A stretch of 64,000 nt of DNA, taken from Clostridiales bacterium VE202-21. Lineage in GTDB: Bacteria > Bacillota > Clostridia > Lachnospirales > Lachnospiraceae. The notes beneath the pieces are model-generated. The model searched no databases. It was not told the DNA's origin and saw only the letters and a list, made by a program, of their open reading frames with translations. The DNA lies in the NCBI GenBank assembly GCA_000509105.1, contig BAIF02000051.1, forward strand, positions 1 through 64,000. The letters are read 5' to 3'. Positions 17,664 through 26,180 of this stretch are shown here, piece after piece. Position 1 is the first letter of the stretch. Each line of letters starts with the position of its first letter. A program made the translations under genes and the position numbers.

Positions 17664-17808
17664 TGTGTTTGTTAATTTATTGCCGCAATATGCCGTCCCA
17701 CTTCACGGTTTATTTACTGCCAAATCCAGTTAACGCAGCCCGCTACGCCTCCTGTATTTGACAGTAAATACCCCGCAAATTGGTACGACAAGCAATTTTC
17801 AAACACAC
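17664..17808. repeat. imperfect inverted repeat filling the ilvB-ilvN gap
   Basis: GTGTGTTTG (17664-17672) pairs with CAAACACAC (17800-17808), and TATTTACTG (17711-17719) with CAGTAAATA (17762-17770), giving a nested hairpin of about 145 nt. No open frame. It may be a decayed small repeat element or an mRNA processing structure between two subunits of one enzyme. Confidence 0.6.
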
Positions 17809-17833
17809 GCCAGCATCGAAAGGAGAGAAGCAT

Positions 17834-18343
17834 ATGGAGAACAATACAAAAAAAAGATGGATCTCATTATTCGTAGAAAACCAGGTGGGTGTCCTGTCAA
17901 AAATATCCGGTTTATTTTCCGGTAAATCCTATAACCTGGACAGTCTTACAGTGGGGACTACAGAGGATCCGACCATTTCAAGGATGACGATAGCAACTGT
18001 CAGCGATGATGAGACATTCGAGCAGATTAAGAAACAGCTGAACCGGCTTGTGGAGGTAATCAAGGTCATAGATTTTACGGATATTTTTGTGAGAATGAAG
18101 GAAATCCTGTATGTAAAGGTCAGAAAATGCACACCGGAAGATAAGGTGCAGCTTTTTCAGATAGCAGAAACATTTAAGGCGAGAGTTATCGACTATGGAA
18201 AAGACAGCCTCCTGCTGGAATTCGTTCAGACAGCTACAAAAAATGATGCGGTCATTAAGCTCATGAAGGAAGAGTTTAAGAACATTGAAGTTGTACGCGG
18301 GGGCAGCGTCGGCATCGAATCTATTAGTATGATGGAGCGTTAA
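17834..18343 (+). CDS. ilvN: acetolactate synthase small (regulatory) subunit
   Basis: 169 residues. N-terminal ACT domain (KRWISLFVENQVGVLSKISGLFSGKSYNLDSLTVG in pieces: VENQVGVLSKISGLF is the effector site) gives valine feedback; the C-terminal domain binds the large subunit. The ATG at 17834 has AGGAGAG upstream; the longer frame from 17780 reads through the inverted repeat. Length and order match the family. Confidence 0.94.
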   Translation: MENNTKKRWISLFVENQVGVLSKISGLFSGKSYNLDSLTVGTTEDPTISRMTIATVSDDETFEQIKKQLNRLVEVIKVIDFTDIFVRMKEILYVKVRKCTPEDKVQLFQIAETFKARVIDYGKDSLLLEFVQTATKNDAVIKLMKEEFKNIEVVRGGSVGIESISMMER

Positions 18344-18449
18344 AGCGTGTGTGAAGCCGGGCAAATGGACGAGTGCAATGGATTATCAAATATGCCTTGA
18401 GGCGTGTTACCGAATACGCGCTGTCAGGTCAAATAGAAGTTACCAGAGG

Positions 18450-18479
18450 GTAACAATTCTGGCCTGCCCGAACTGTTAC
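18450..18479. repeat. hairpin of the GTAACAGTTC family
   Basis: GTAACAATTC and GAACTGTTAC flank a 10-nt loop, one mismatch. Related to the hairpin at 38641 (same GTAACAGTTC arm). It follows ilvN and may be its 3' structure. Confidence 0.5.
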
Positions 18480-18520
18480 ACCAGTGGGAGAGCGGATTAA
18501 CAAAAAAACAGAGCGCGCTC

Positions 18521-18549
18521 TTGAATTTTAATAAGAGAAGTATTATAAT
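18521..18549 (+). promoter_or_regulatory. promoter of ilvE
   Basis: TTGAAT (18521-18526), 17-bp spacer, TATAAT (18544-18549), 55 bp before the start codon. Confidence 0.8.
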
Positions 18550-18603
18550 TGGCTCATAAACAGTGATTTGCAGAATGAAAGCAGAGGATCGGAGGAGTTA
18601 CAG

Positions 18604-19627
18604 ATGGATAAGAAAAACATTGACTGGGAGAACCTGGGGTTTGCCTATATTGAAACGGACAAAAGATATGTGGCTGACTTTAAGGATGGCAAATGGAACG
18701 AAGGCGGCTGATAGACGACCCTAATATTACGATGAACGAGTGTGCGGGCGTCCTGCAGTATGCGCAGACAATCTTTGAGGGGCTCAAAGCATACACAACG
18801 GAGGATGGGCATATCGTGGCGTTCCGCCCTGACTTAAATGCACAGCGCATGGTGGACTCCGCGAAAAGACTGGAGATGCCTGTATTTCCGGCTGAGCGTT
18901 TCGTAGAGGCGGTCGTGCAGACTGTAAAGGCAAACGCCGCCTATGTTCCTCCCTATGGGTCAGGAGCAACCCTGTATGTCAGACCTTACATGTTTGGAAT
19001 CAACCCGGTGATCGGTGTAAAACCGGCTGATGAGTTTCAGTTCCGCGTATTCACTACACCGGTAGGCCCTTATTTTAAGGGGGGAGTAAAGCCTCTTACC
19101 CTGTGTGTATCTGACTTTGACCGTGCGGCTCCATGCGGAACCGGGCATATTAAGGCCGGATTGAATTATGCCATGAGCTTCATGCAATCGTGACGGCACA
19201 TGCAAACGGATTTGACGAGAACATGTATCTGGATTCCGCAACCAGAACAAAGGTGGAGGAGACCGGCGGAGCGAACTTTATCTTTATTACGAAAGACAAC
19301 AAGGTCGTGACACCCCATTCAGATACGATCCTTCCTTCTATAACAAGACGTTCCCTGCTCTATGTGGCAGAGCACTATCTCGGCCTGGAAGTGCAGGAGA
19401 GGGACGTTTATCTGGAGGAGGTAAAAGACTTTGCAGAATGCGGACTCTGCGGGACTGCTGCTGTTATCTCGCCGGTTGGAAAGATTGTTGACCACGGGAA
19501 TGAGATCTGCTTCCCAAGCGGAATGGAGAAGATGGGACCGACAATCCAGAAACTGTACGACACACTGACCGGTATCCAGATGGGACAGATCGAGGCGCCA
19601 AAGGGGTGGATTCAGGTAATTGTATAG
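18604..19627 (+). pseudogene. ilvE: branched-chain amino acid aminotransferase, broken by two frameshifts
   Basis: Full-length homology to a PLP-dependent class IV aminotransferase, but in three frames. Frame 1 (18604-18711) encodes KNIDWENLGFAYIETD and stops at TGA 18709. Frame 2 (18693-19193) encodes MNECAGVLQYAQTIFEGLKA through GTGHIKAGLNYAMS. Frame 3 (19190-19627) encodes TKVEETGGANFIFITKD, SITRRSLLYVAEHYLGLEV and ECGLCGTAAVISPVG. Each join needs one added base, near 18708 and near 19180. Nothing else is lost, the catalytic region is intact and a good promoter and AGGAGG site remain. Recent decay or sequencing error are both possible; the gene order (ilvB-ilvN-ilvE) is normal. Confidence 0.9.
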
Positions 19628-19651
19628 TTAAAAGAATTGCGATATTATAAT

Positions 19652-19699
19652 AAAAAGCAATCCCGACAGGCTGTTGACAGCGTATAGGGATTGCTTTTT
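19652..19699. terminator. bidirectional terminator between ilvE and the LacI gene
   Basis: AAAAAGCAATCCC (19652-19664) pairs with GGGATTGCTTTTT (19687-19699), giving A-runs and T-runs on both strands, so it can end ilvE and the leftward LacI operon. Confidence 0.85.
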
Positions 19700-19728
19700 G
19701 TATCTTATTACTTATTATTCGATATACA

Positions 19729-19787
19729 AGATGCCGCGATGTGACCGCCGCAGGCGCGAGTTTCGCAAGCGAAACTCTATTTTATAG
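19729..19787 (+). repeat. dispersed GC-rich repeat RPT-A, copy 1
   Basis: About 57 bp, including GTGACCGCCGCAGGCGCGAG and a GAGTTTCGC...GCGAAACTC hairpin. An almost identical copy in reverse orientation is at 40229-40285 and a diverged one at 34885-34935. It overlaps the last codons of the LacI gene. Confidence 0.8.
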
Positions 19788-20861
19788 AATATCTCTCGGA
19801 GAGCCTGTTACGAACAGCTCTGTCTGAAGTGTCTCATTCATGTAGTATTTTGCATTGGAAGCCATGACAACCTCTAGTTTGTTATACATCAGGGAACTGG
19901 ACGGGTGAACCTTTTTCAGAAGATAACGGTGAAGAATTTTCACGGCAAAGTATCCCTGGTTAAAAGGTTCATGACAGATAGTAGCGGTGATATATTTATT
20001 TTTTAGCCGTTCAAATATATTTTCATTTAAATCATAGCCGACAATCACGGGAGCAGGATCCAGCTTGAGGGCCTGCACGGCATCGGCAGTCTGTACAAGT
20101 GCGTCAAAACTGACATAGATACCCTGGAAATCCGGGGATTCCTTCAGGAGATCCAGCAGTACCTCATATACGCGGGAACCGTCACGGTTGAACCGTTCAA
20201 TGCGTTTGATATTCAGGTGCTCATGCTTAGAGAGTTCCTTGCGGAAACCGGTGATCCTCTGTTCAATTGCATAAACCGAATCTTTCAGGGTCAGCACGAG
20301 CAGATCCGAGCGGTCCGGAAGAAACCGGGAAAATAATTCCCCTGCAAGGATGCCTGATTGAATATAGTCACAACCGATATAGCAAAGCTGATTGGCTGTG
20401 GGGATCTCCACGTTGATGATGACAACCGGGAATCCGCCGCTGGAAAGCCGGTCGATCTCGCTTGCCAGCAGCTGGGGATTATTCGGAGCAACGGCTATCC
20501 CGTCGTACCCTTTCTGAGGGAGAGTGCGGATCAGTTCCAGCTGCTCTTCTGGTTTCATCATATCGGTTACAAAATAATCCACAATAACGCCCTGGGATGC
20601 CAGATCGTTCTGGGCAGTGCTGACTCCGCTCTGAACCTGTGCCCAGAAAAATGCCGGCTGGGAGAAGACAATGACTGCAATGTGGAATTCCTTTTGCATC
20701 ACCAGTGAGCGGGCGGTTTCATTCGGAATATAATTCAGTTCTTTGAGCGCTTCCAGTACCCTCTTACGTGTCTCGGGTTTTACATTGGGGTGGTTGTTGA
20801 GCACACGGCTCACAGTTCCCCGGGAAATTCCTAATTTTTTTGCTATTTCTGAGGTTGTCAT
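19782..20861 (-). CDS. LacI-family transcriptional regulator
   Basis: 359 residues. N-terminal helix-turn-helix TTSEIAKKLGISRGTVSRVLNNHPNVKPETR, here quoted as AKKLGISRGTVSRVLNNHP for the recognition region, then a periplasmic-binding-protein-like sensor domain (HIAVIVFSQPAFFWAQVQSG to the C-terminus). Last gene of the leftward GH35/GalM operon, so it probably controls this operon and the divergent ABC/GH38 operon. A LacI-type palindrome lies at 24696. The natural inducer is unknown, likely the imported sugar. Confidence 0.9.
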   Translation of the reverse strand: MTTSEIAKKLGISRGTVSRVLNNHPNVKPETRKRVLEALKELNYIPNETARSLVMQKEFHIAVIVFSQPAFFWAQVQSGVSTAQNDLASQGVIVDYFVTDMMKPEEQLELIRTLPQKGYDGIAVAPNNPQLLASEIDRLSSGGFPVVIINVEIPTANQLCYIGCDYIQSGILAGELFSRFLPDRSDLLVLTLKDSVYAIEQRITGFRKELSKHEHLNIKRIERFNRDGSRVYEVLLDLLKESPDFQGIYVSFDALVQTADAVQALKLDPAPVIVGYDLNENIFERLKNKYITATICHEPFNQGYFAVKILHRYLLKKVHPSSSLMYNKLEVVMASNAKYYMNETLQTELFVTGSPRDIL

Positions 20862-20897
20862 TCTAAACTCCTTTACTTATTGCTTTTTTACAAACAT

Positions 20898-21773
20898 CTA
20901 CCGGATGGTGATGCTCCATGATTTTTCACATGTACAGCCCAAAGGCAGTGAAATCAGATTTTTCTGCTGTTCCAGATCTTCGATAACTCCTTTTCGGGAA
21001 GGAAGGGAGCACCAGGGTTCGATACAAATATAGCCGGCTTCGGTTCTCGGGCAGTGCCAGAGGCCCAGATAAGGAAAGCCGGCGAACTGTACGCTCACAG
21101 AATGAGGTGATTTATCTGAAGCAAGGGTGATCTCTGAACCGGCATTTTGAAGTATGAGTGCATCTCGGTCAAATAAACTGTGTCTCAGCGCAAGCCTGCC
21201 ATCTGCGGCAAGCTTAAATTCCTCTACCGCATCAGTTACGAAACAATCTTCTGTAAAAATCAGCTGCTCCGGACGGCAGCCGGACTCAAACTGCAGAACA
21301 TAGTCTTCGAAGCACAGCGTCTGATCCAGAGGAACGAGAAATCCGGGATGCCCTCCCAGGCCAAAGTACATGGTTTCATCGCTGTGATTTTCGATGTGGT
21401 AGGTGATATGAAGTGTCTGTCCTTTCAATTCGTAGCAGATAGAAAAACGGAAGGAAAAAGGGTATTGCCTGATTGTTTCTTCCGTATCCTCGAAGTATAG
21501 TACAAGCCGGTTGTCGCTGTGGCTTTCGCATAACATCTCGGAATCTTTTAAAAATCCATGAATATCCAGGCTATAAGTTTTACTTCGGTAAGTATATTTT
21601 CCGTCCGTCAATCTTGCAACATAAGGAAAAATATTAGGCGCGCGGTCCGCCCAGTATTCCGGATCACCCTGCCAGAGGTATTGTGTTTTATCTGGCGTGC
21701 AGATGGATTGCAGTTCACCGCCGTGTGATGAGACATTAACATTTAAAAATGGATTGCAGATCGTATAGTTCAT
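20898..21773 (-). CDS. aldose 1-epimerase family protein (GalM/YihR-like)
   Basis: 291 residues. Interconverts alpha and beta anomers of aldoses. Features: NVNVSSHGGELQSICTPD, YLWQGDPEYWADRAPNIFPY, GFLKDSEM and YFGLGGHPGFLVPL (catalytic His), WCSLPSRKGVIEDLE near the end. The start at 21773 follows AAGGAGG; the longer frame from 21857 lies in the previous gene. It matches the family variant often called aldose 1-epimerase family protein, not classical GalM. Likely prepares sugar released by the neighbouring GH35-like enzyme. Confidence 0.85.
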   Translation of the reverse strand: MNYTICNPFLNVNVSSHGGELQSICTPDKTQYLWQGDPEYWADRAPNIFPYVARLTDGKYTYRSKTYSLDIHGFLKDSEMLCESHSDNRLVLYFEDTEETIRQYPFSFRFSICYELKGQTLHITYHIENHSDETMYFGLGGHPGFLVPLDQTLCFEDYVLQFESGCRPEQLIFTEDCFVTDAVEEFKLAADGRLALRHSLFDRDALILQNAGSEITLASDKSPHSVSVQFAGFPYLGLWHCPRTEAGYICIEPWCSLPSRKGVIEDLEQQKNLISLPLGCTCEKSWSITIR

Positions 21774-21801
21774 GTATAGAATCCTCCTTGTTTGATGGAC
21801 T

Positions 21802-22506
21802 TCAGACACAATAATTTTCCCAGAACGCTGTGAGTAAAGGCAGCGCCTCGTGCTCATAGTGAATGATTCTGACCGGACGGCTGAACTTTTCTGTGAGCTT
21901 TAGGGCAGCTTCGTCGAGAGCAGGACAGGGAGAAGTATACCATGCTTCACTCTTCAGTGTGTCTAAAGTTCTAATTTCCGTTATTGTACCATTTTCTACC
22001 AATAAAACAACATCAAACCAGATAAATTCTGCTTTTGTTACAACAAAAAATACAATTTGCCTGTCCTTTAAAAATTTTCCGGCATAATCCAGAGCTTTCC
22101 GGTAAAATGTGCCGGAACACTTTCTGCGGGAATAAATGTCTATCCCTTTATGGCAACTGTAATAATCTGTAATGAAGTCCAGATATTGCATTGTATTTTT
22201 CTCTTCCAGGCTGATACTCTGCACCGAGGTGTAGTAGTGGACAAGGGCAGCGTATTCAAGCACATGGATTTCGTCGATATCAGGATACAGCTCGAAAAGC
22301 CGGCAGGAAGGAAATTCTTCAGACTGATATTTGGAAAAAGGAAGAACGCAGGCCTTATTATCAGAATCTGCAGCTTTACAAATAATTCCCTGATCATGCA
22401 GGATATACAAAGTTTTGCGGCGTGGATTCAGAAACTCCATCAGTTCACCAAGATGCCGCCAGGTGTAAGGATAAATGTCTAAATATTTACAATTAGGATG
22501 AATCAT
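21802..22506 (-). CDS. uncharacterised 234-residue protein
   Basis: Not recognised. No signal peptide, membrane segment or catalytic motif can be named. It is rich in Tyr, His and Cys, with a YLDIYPYTWRHLGELMEFL start and an alternating hydrophobic pattern that suggests an alpha/beta fold. The ATG overlaps the stop of the GH35-like gene in an ATGA arrangement, so translation is coupled and the two products probably act together, for example as subunit or accessory protein. The frame is supported by that coupling and by its place in the operon. Confidence 0.7.
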   Translation of the reverse strand: MIHPNCKYLDIYPYTWRHLGELMEFLNPRRKTLYILHDQGIICKAADSDNKACVLPFSKYQSEEFPSCRLFELYPDIDEIHVLEYAALVHYYTSVQSISLEEKNTMQYLDFITDYYSCHKGIDIYSRRKCSGTFYRKALDYAGKFLKDRQIVFFVVTKAEFIWFDVVLLVENGTITEIRTLDTLKSEAWYTSPCPALDEAALKLTEKFSRPVRIIHYEHEALPLLTAFWENYCV

Positions 22507-24491
22507 GGCAGTACCTCCCATATGCTGATAGAGTAGGCAGGCATACATAGAAAAATGGCATCGGTGCCCTCTTTGCAGCCGGCATTGTATTTGGGTTTAA
22601 AGGTTCTCTTTCCCGAGAATTCTATGGTGCATTCCTGTGTGCGGCCGAGTGTATTTGCAGCCCAAAGGAAAACCGTCTCTTCCCGGTAATGGCAGCTAAG
22701 TTCAATGCCTTCGTCCTGGGTTTTGAATGGAATGGGAATATCGAGTTTATTTAAAAGTTGGGAATCCACCTTGGTACAGAGCCGGACATTGTCGAGCCCT
22801 GCGGCCTTTTCCAAAATGTTACAGGGGAACATTTCCATGTTTAAATAAGGAAGTCCCGGCCCCAGAATCAGTGTTTTTCCGGAGTGTGCATATGAAGCGA
22901 GTGCATGCTGTGCATCTTCGGACATGAAGTCGTAGGAGGATGCAAAAATATAGTCATACGAAAGCATTTTTTGGACAGGAAGGTGCGTGTCGCTGATGTT
23001 GAAATCGATCTGCAGGCGCGAAAGTTCCCGGATTGTATTTTCGATCCAGTATTCGGAAGCCCAGTGCGAGTTATCTTCATCAAAGTGTTCGAAACCAAAT
23101 ATATTTCCGATGGAAAACAGTTCCGAAGGAAGGTTGAATCCGGGAGCGAAGGTATTCACATCCAGGGGGGCAAAGTCCATGGAGGATAAAACGGCTTTTA
23201 TCCGGGCACAGTCATAATTCTTCAATACAAGTACTTTTGGTTTTCTAAAGAATTCCCAGTACCTGTTCTCGTATAAGAAATTCTGGAAGCGACTGTAGAA
23301 TTCGAAGTAACCGCGGCGTATCCGGTTGTCTCTTGTAATGGGACTGCCCTGCCACCGGTCCCTCTCCACCAGCATATAGTAGTTAATCGCTTTCAGTCCG
23401 TTCATAAATGCATAGCATGTGGTAAATTCCTCCTCTTCCGGCAGAAATGTTGCGGGAAATTCAAACCAGCCCCCGCTTCCGTATTCCGGCACAAAGGGCA
23501 GTATACTGCTTCCGCTCATATAGCGTATCTTTTCCCTGATTGGTTTTAGGGCGGTACGGTTTGGATACATGTCGATCCCGCAGATATCTACACATTCGCG
23601 TTCGATACGTATGTTATCAACAGGCGTGTAGTAATGGTACCCAGTATTCTGATAAAAAGGCAGGCAGACCCCTCTTTCCCTCCACATATCTGCGAAACGG
23701 CGCAGACACATGCATATCTGAAATTCTTTGTATTCTGCCCAGTCCAGATAATAAGGAAGATCCTCTCTGCAGGAACCAGAGAAGCCATGTGGCGGCTCGA
23801 TCTCACTGAATTCCTTCCAGGAACTTCTGTATACCCTGTTCAGAGTCTCGATGGAAGTGTATTTGTCCTTCAGCATTGTGCGGTAAAGCGCCACAGAGTC
23901 AGGGTGGTAATCGGAAACATAAGGCCGCTCCCTGAAAAAATAGCAGGTTTCATTATCAGACTGTAGTGCAATTATATTTCCGTTTGGATAGGCATGTTTT
24001 CTTATAATCGGAGCGAGCGCATCGAAATACACTTCAACTTCCCGGTAAAAGGCCTCGCTGGCATAACTGGGGACCGGGATCACCTTGGGCGAGTGAGGGA
24101 GGTTTACCGGCGTATGATAAGGGGAACGGGCCTGAATGGCTGTATCGTACACGATTCGTTTCGGGTAGCCAAAATAAGTCATCTCCGAGTTAATGTGGGG
24201 ACCCGGGCGGACGTGAACGAAAAGATCGAGCTCTTCGCACAGCGTAAGAAACGCATCCAGATCCTTTCTTTTATCAATCCTTCCGAAATCAAACTCCCCG
24301 CGGGAGATTTCGTGTACTGACCAGGGAATGTAAGTTTCTATAATATGAAAACCCATTTTCTTCACGTTTTCCAGAATATCCTTCCATAACGTGCGGTCCA
24401 GCCTCCAGTAATGCACGGCGCCGGAGTAGAGTGGTAGCAGTTCGCCATCCAGCGAAATGCCTTGAGGTGTAACTTCTGCTCTTTTTTTCAT
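22503..24491 (-). CDS. GH35-like beta-galactosidase family protein
   Basis: 662 residues, cytoplasmic (no signal peptide). N-terminal GH35/GH42-type barrel: YSGAVHYWRLDRTLWKDIL, GFHIIETYIPWSVHE and FVHVRPGPHINSE. The probable acid/base Glu is in IIALQSDNETCYFF, and the probable nucleophile Glu in LPFVPEYGSGGWFEF. A middle domain with a trimerisation-like YDYIFASSYDFMS follows, then a small C-terminal beta domain. Likely releases a terminal beta-galactose or related sugar. First gene of the leftward operon, divergent from the ABC transporter. Substrate cannot be fixed by sequence. Confidence 0.8.
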   Translation of the reverse strand: MKKRAEVTPQGISLDGELLPLYSGAVHYWRLDRTLWKDILENVKKMGFHIIETYIPWSVHEISRGEFDFGRIDKRKDLDAFLTLCEELDLFVHVRPGPHINSEMTYFGYPKRIVYDTAIQARSPYHTPVNLPHSPKVIPVPSYASEAFYREVEVYFDALAPIIRKHAYPNGNIIALQSDNETCYFFRERPYVSDYHPDSVALYRTMLKDKYTSIETLNRVYRSSWKEFSEIEPPHGFSGSCREDLPYYLDWAEYKEFQICMCLRRFADMWRERGVCLPFYQNTGYHYYTPVDNIRIERECVDICGIDMYPNRTALKPIREKIRYMSGSSILPFVPEYGSGGWFEFPATFLPEEEEFTTCYAFMNGLKAINYYMLVERDRWQGSPITRDNRIRRGYFEFYSRFQNFLYENRYWEFFRKPKVLVLKNYDCARIKAVLSSMDFAPLDVNTFAPGFNLPSELFSIGNIFGFEHFDEDNSHWASEYWIENTIRELSRLQIDFNISDTHLPVQKMLSYDYIFASSYDFMSEDAQHALASYAHSGKTLILGPGLPYLNMEMFPCNILEKAAGLDNVRLCTKVDSQLLNKLDIPIPFKTQDEGIELSCHYREETVFLWAANTLGRTQECTIEFSGKRTFKPKYNAGCKEGTDAIFLCMPAYSISIWEVLP

Positions 24492-24549
24492 GATGCGTAC
24501 TCCTTTTTAAAAAACTGAATGTTACAAAAATAAGGATTGGTACAATGAT

Positions 24550-24578
24550 ATTATAACATTTGTAATATTAAGAATCAA
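24550..24578 (-). promoter_or_regulatory. promoter of the leftward GH35-like operon
   Basis: On the minus strand TTGATT (24578-24573), 17-bp spacer and TATAAT (24555-24550), 59 bp before the start codon. Confidence 0.75.
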
Positions 24579-24652
24579 TATTCAAAAGCTTAATTTGCTA
24601 TTTTGACGAAAAAAACAATAATAAATTAGCATATTTGCACATAAAAAATTAA

Positions 24653-24681
24653 TTGACATGACTGTAAATGTACGATATGAT
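24653..24681 (+). promoter_or_regulatory. promoter of the rightward ABC/GH38 operon
   Basis: TTGACA (24653-24658), 17-bp spacer, TATGAT (24676-24681). It lies 80 bp from the divergent leftward promoter, so one regulator could act on both. Confidence 0.85.
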
Positions 24682-24695
24682 AAATAAAACAATAT

Positions 24696-24705
24696 TACAC
24701 GTGTA
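24696..24705. promoter_or_regulatory. likely LacI-type operator
   Basis: TACACGTGTA, a perfect 10-bp palindrome with central CG, sits about 8-17 bp after the predicted transcription start. The central CG and the position are typical of LacI repressor sites. The presumed partner is the regulator at 19782-20861. Confidence 0.55.
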
Positions 24706-24729
24706 CAAAACAAAAGTGGAGGAGAAACA

Positions 24730-26068
24730 ATGAAGAAAAAGAGAATGATTGCGGTTATGTTAACCGCAGCAATGGCAGCAACCATGTTTACAGGCTGTAA
24801 AACAAAAGCTCCCGAATCAGAGAGCACGGAAAGCAAGACAGACAGCGGAAAAAAAAGTTCTGACATTTAATACGAACTCCTGGGCTGCGCCGCAGAACGT
24901 TCCAGGTCTGCAGGAGCTATTTGACCAGTGGGAAGAAGAGAATAATGCAGAGCTTGAAATCACGATAGGAACGGATGATTACCTTCCAAAGCTTCTGCAG
25001 GATATTAATGCAGACAATGTGGCCGATATTTGTATGGTAGACGGCTCAAATCTGGCGGAAGTCGACAAAACCGGCGCAATGGTATCTCTGGATCAGTGGT
25101 TTACCGAAGAGAAACGGGCGGAACATTATCCGTACGCTGCAGAAGGAAGCATGGTAGATGGAGAAGCAAAAGCAGTCTGGTTCCACGGCGGTCTCTGGAA
25201 TCTATATTACAGAGAAGACATTTTAAAAGAGGCGGGATATGACGCGCCTCCGAAAGATTGGGACGAGCTGCTGGAAATGGGGAAAAAGCTGACGGTTGAC
25301 GAAGACGGTGACGGCGTAATTGACCAGTATGGGCTTGGAATTCCTGCGTTTCCGGATGCCGTTACCTCTTGTACACTTCTGCCGTGGTTCTGGGGGCATG
25401 GTGAAGGCGCTGAGCTGACAGATGGAAAAGAAAAAGTGATATTCGGTGAAGGTAAGAGTTTTGACGCAATGCTTGATACCATGCAGTTCATTCAGAAACT
25501 GATTGATGAGAAGATCGTGGCTGAGGATATTGCATCTGTGAAGTTTACGGACGTAGAAGCGAACTTTGTAGGCGGTCAGACTGCTATGGCTATTCTTGGA
25601 AACTGGCATTATCCTCTGATGAAAGATTCTGGCGGCGAAGAGTTTATCTCTAAGGTTGGCATTGCAGATATTCCTGCAGTTCCAGGGCAGGAGCCGTGCA
25701 CAACAGCCGGAGGATGGACACTTGCTATGTTTACCGATGACCCGGAGCAGCAGGAGCTTGCCTGGAACTTCATGGACTTCTACAGGAGTGTGGAGGTACA
25801 GACACTTTTCACCAGAATCGGACAGATGTCAAGTCTGTTGGAAGTATATGAGCAGGATGAATTCAAGAATGACCCTGTTTGGCAGGCGTATTCTCAGGGT
25901 CTCTATGCGGCTAAGCCAAGAGATGCAGTAGCATTTTACAGTGCTGCAGACGAATCTTTTAAAGAGATTGTACAGAGTGCGGCTACAGGAGAGACTGATC
26001 TGGAGGGCGTTATCAAAGAAGAGGCAGAGAAAGCACAGAAATCTGCTGATGAGATTATGAAGCAGTAG
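24730..26068 (+). pseudogene. CUT1 sugar ABC transporter substrate-binding lipoprotein, frameshifted in an A8 tract
   Basis: Frame 1 encodes the lipoprotein signal (MIAVMLTAAMAATMFTGC, lipidated Cys near residue 23) and a Ser/Glu linker, then stops at 24868. Frame 2 (in register from about 24857) continues with LTFNTNSWAAPQNVPG, PKLLQDINADNVADICMVDG, AVWFHGGLWNLYYREDILKE and TTAGGWTLAMFTDDPEQQEL, a typical family 1 solute-binding protein. One extra A in the run at 24849-24856 causes the shift; A7 would restore it. Transcription slippage on A8 could still make active protein. The two permeases follow. No ATPase is encoded here, as is usual when a shared MsmK-type ATPase serves several importers. 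Confidence 0.88.
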
Positions 26069-26085
26069 AAAGTGAACGTACGTGG

Positions 26086-26153
26086 AAATGGCTCATTTCA
26101 AATTTGCAAATGAGCCATTTTTCGGAAAGGTTCAGACAGGTCTGAACCTTTCC
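26086..26153 (+). terminator. two consecutive stem-loops between the binding protein and permeases
   Basis: First: AAATGGCTCATTT/AAATGAGCCATTT (26086-26120), followed by TTC. Second: GGAAAGGTTCAGAC/GTCTGAACCTTTCC (26124-26153), a perfect 14-bp stem with two central bases. Such structures usually protect the binding-protein mRNA and reduce permease expression, giving excess binding protein. Confidence 0.7.
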
Positions 26154-26180
26154 CATTTTCCAATAATAGCGAGGTGCAAA

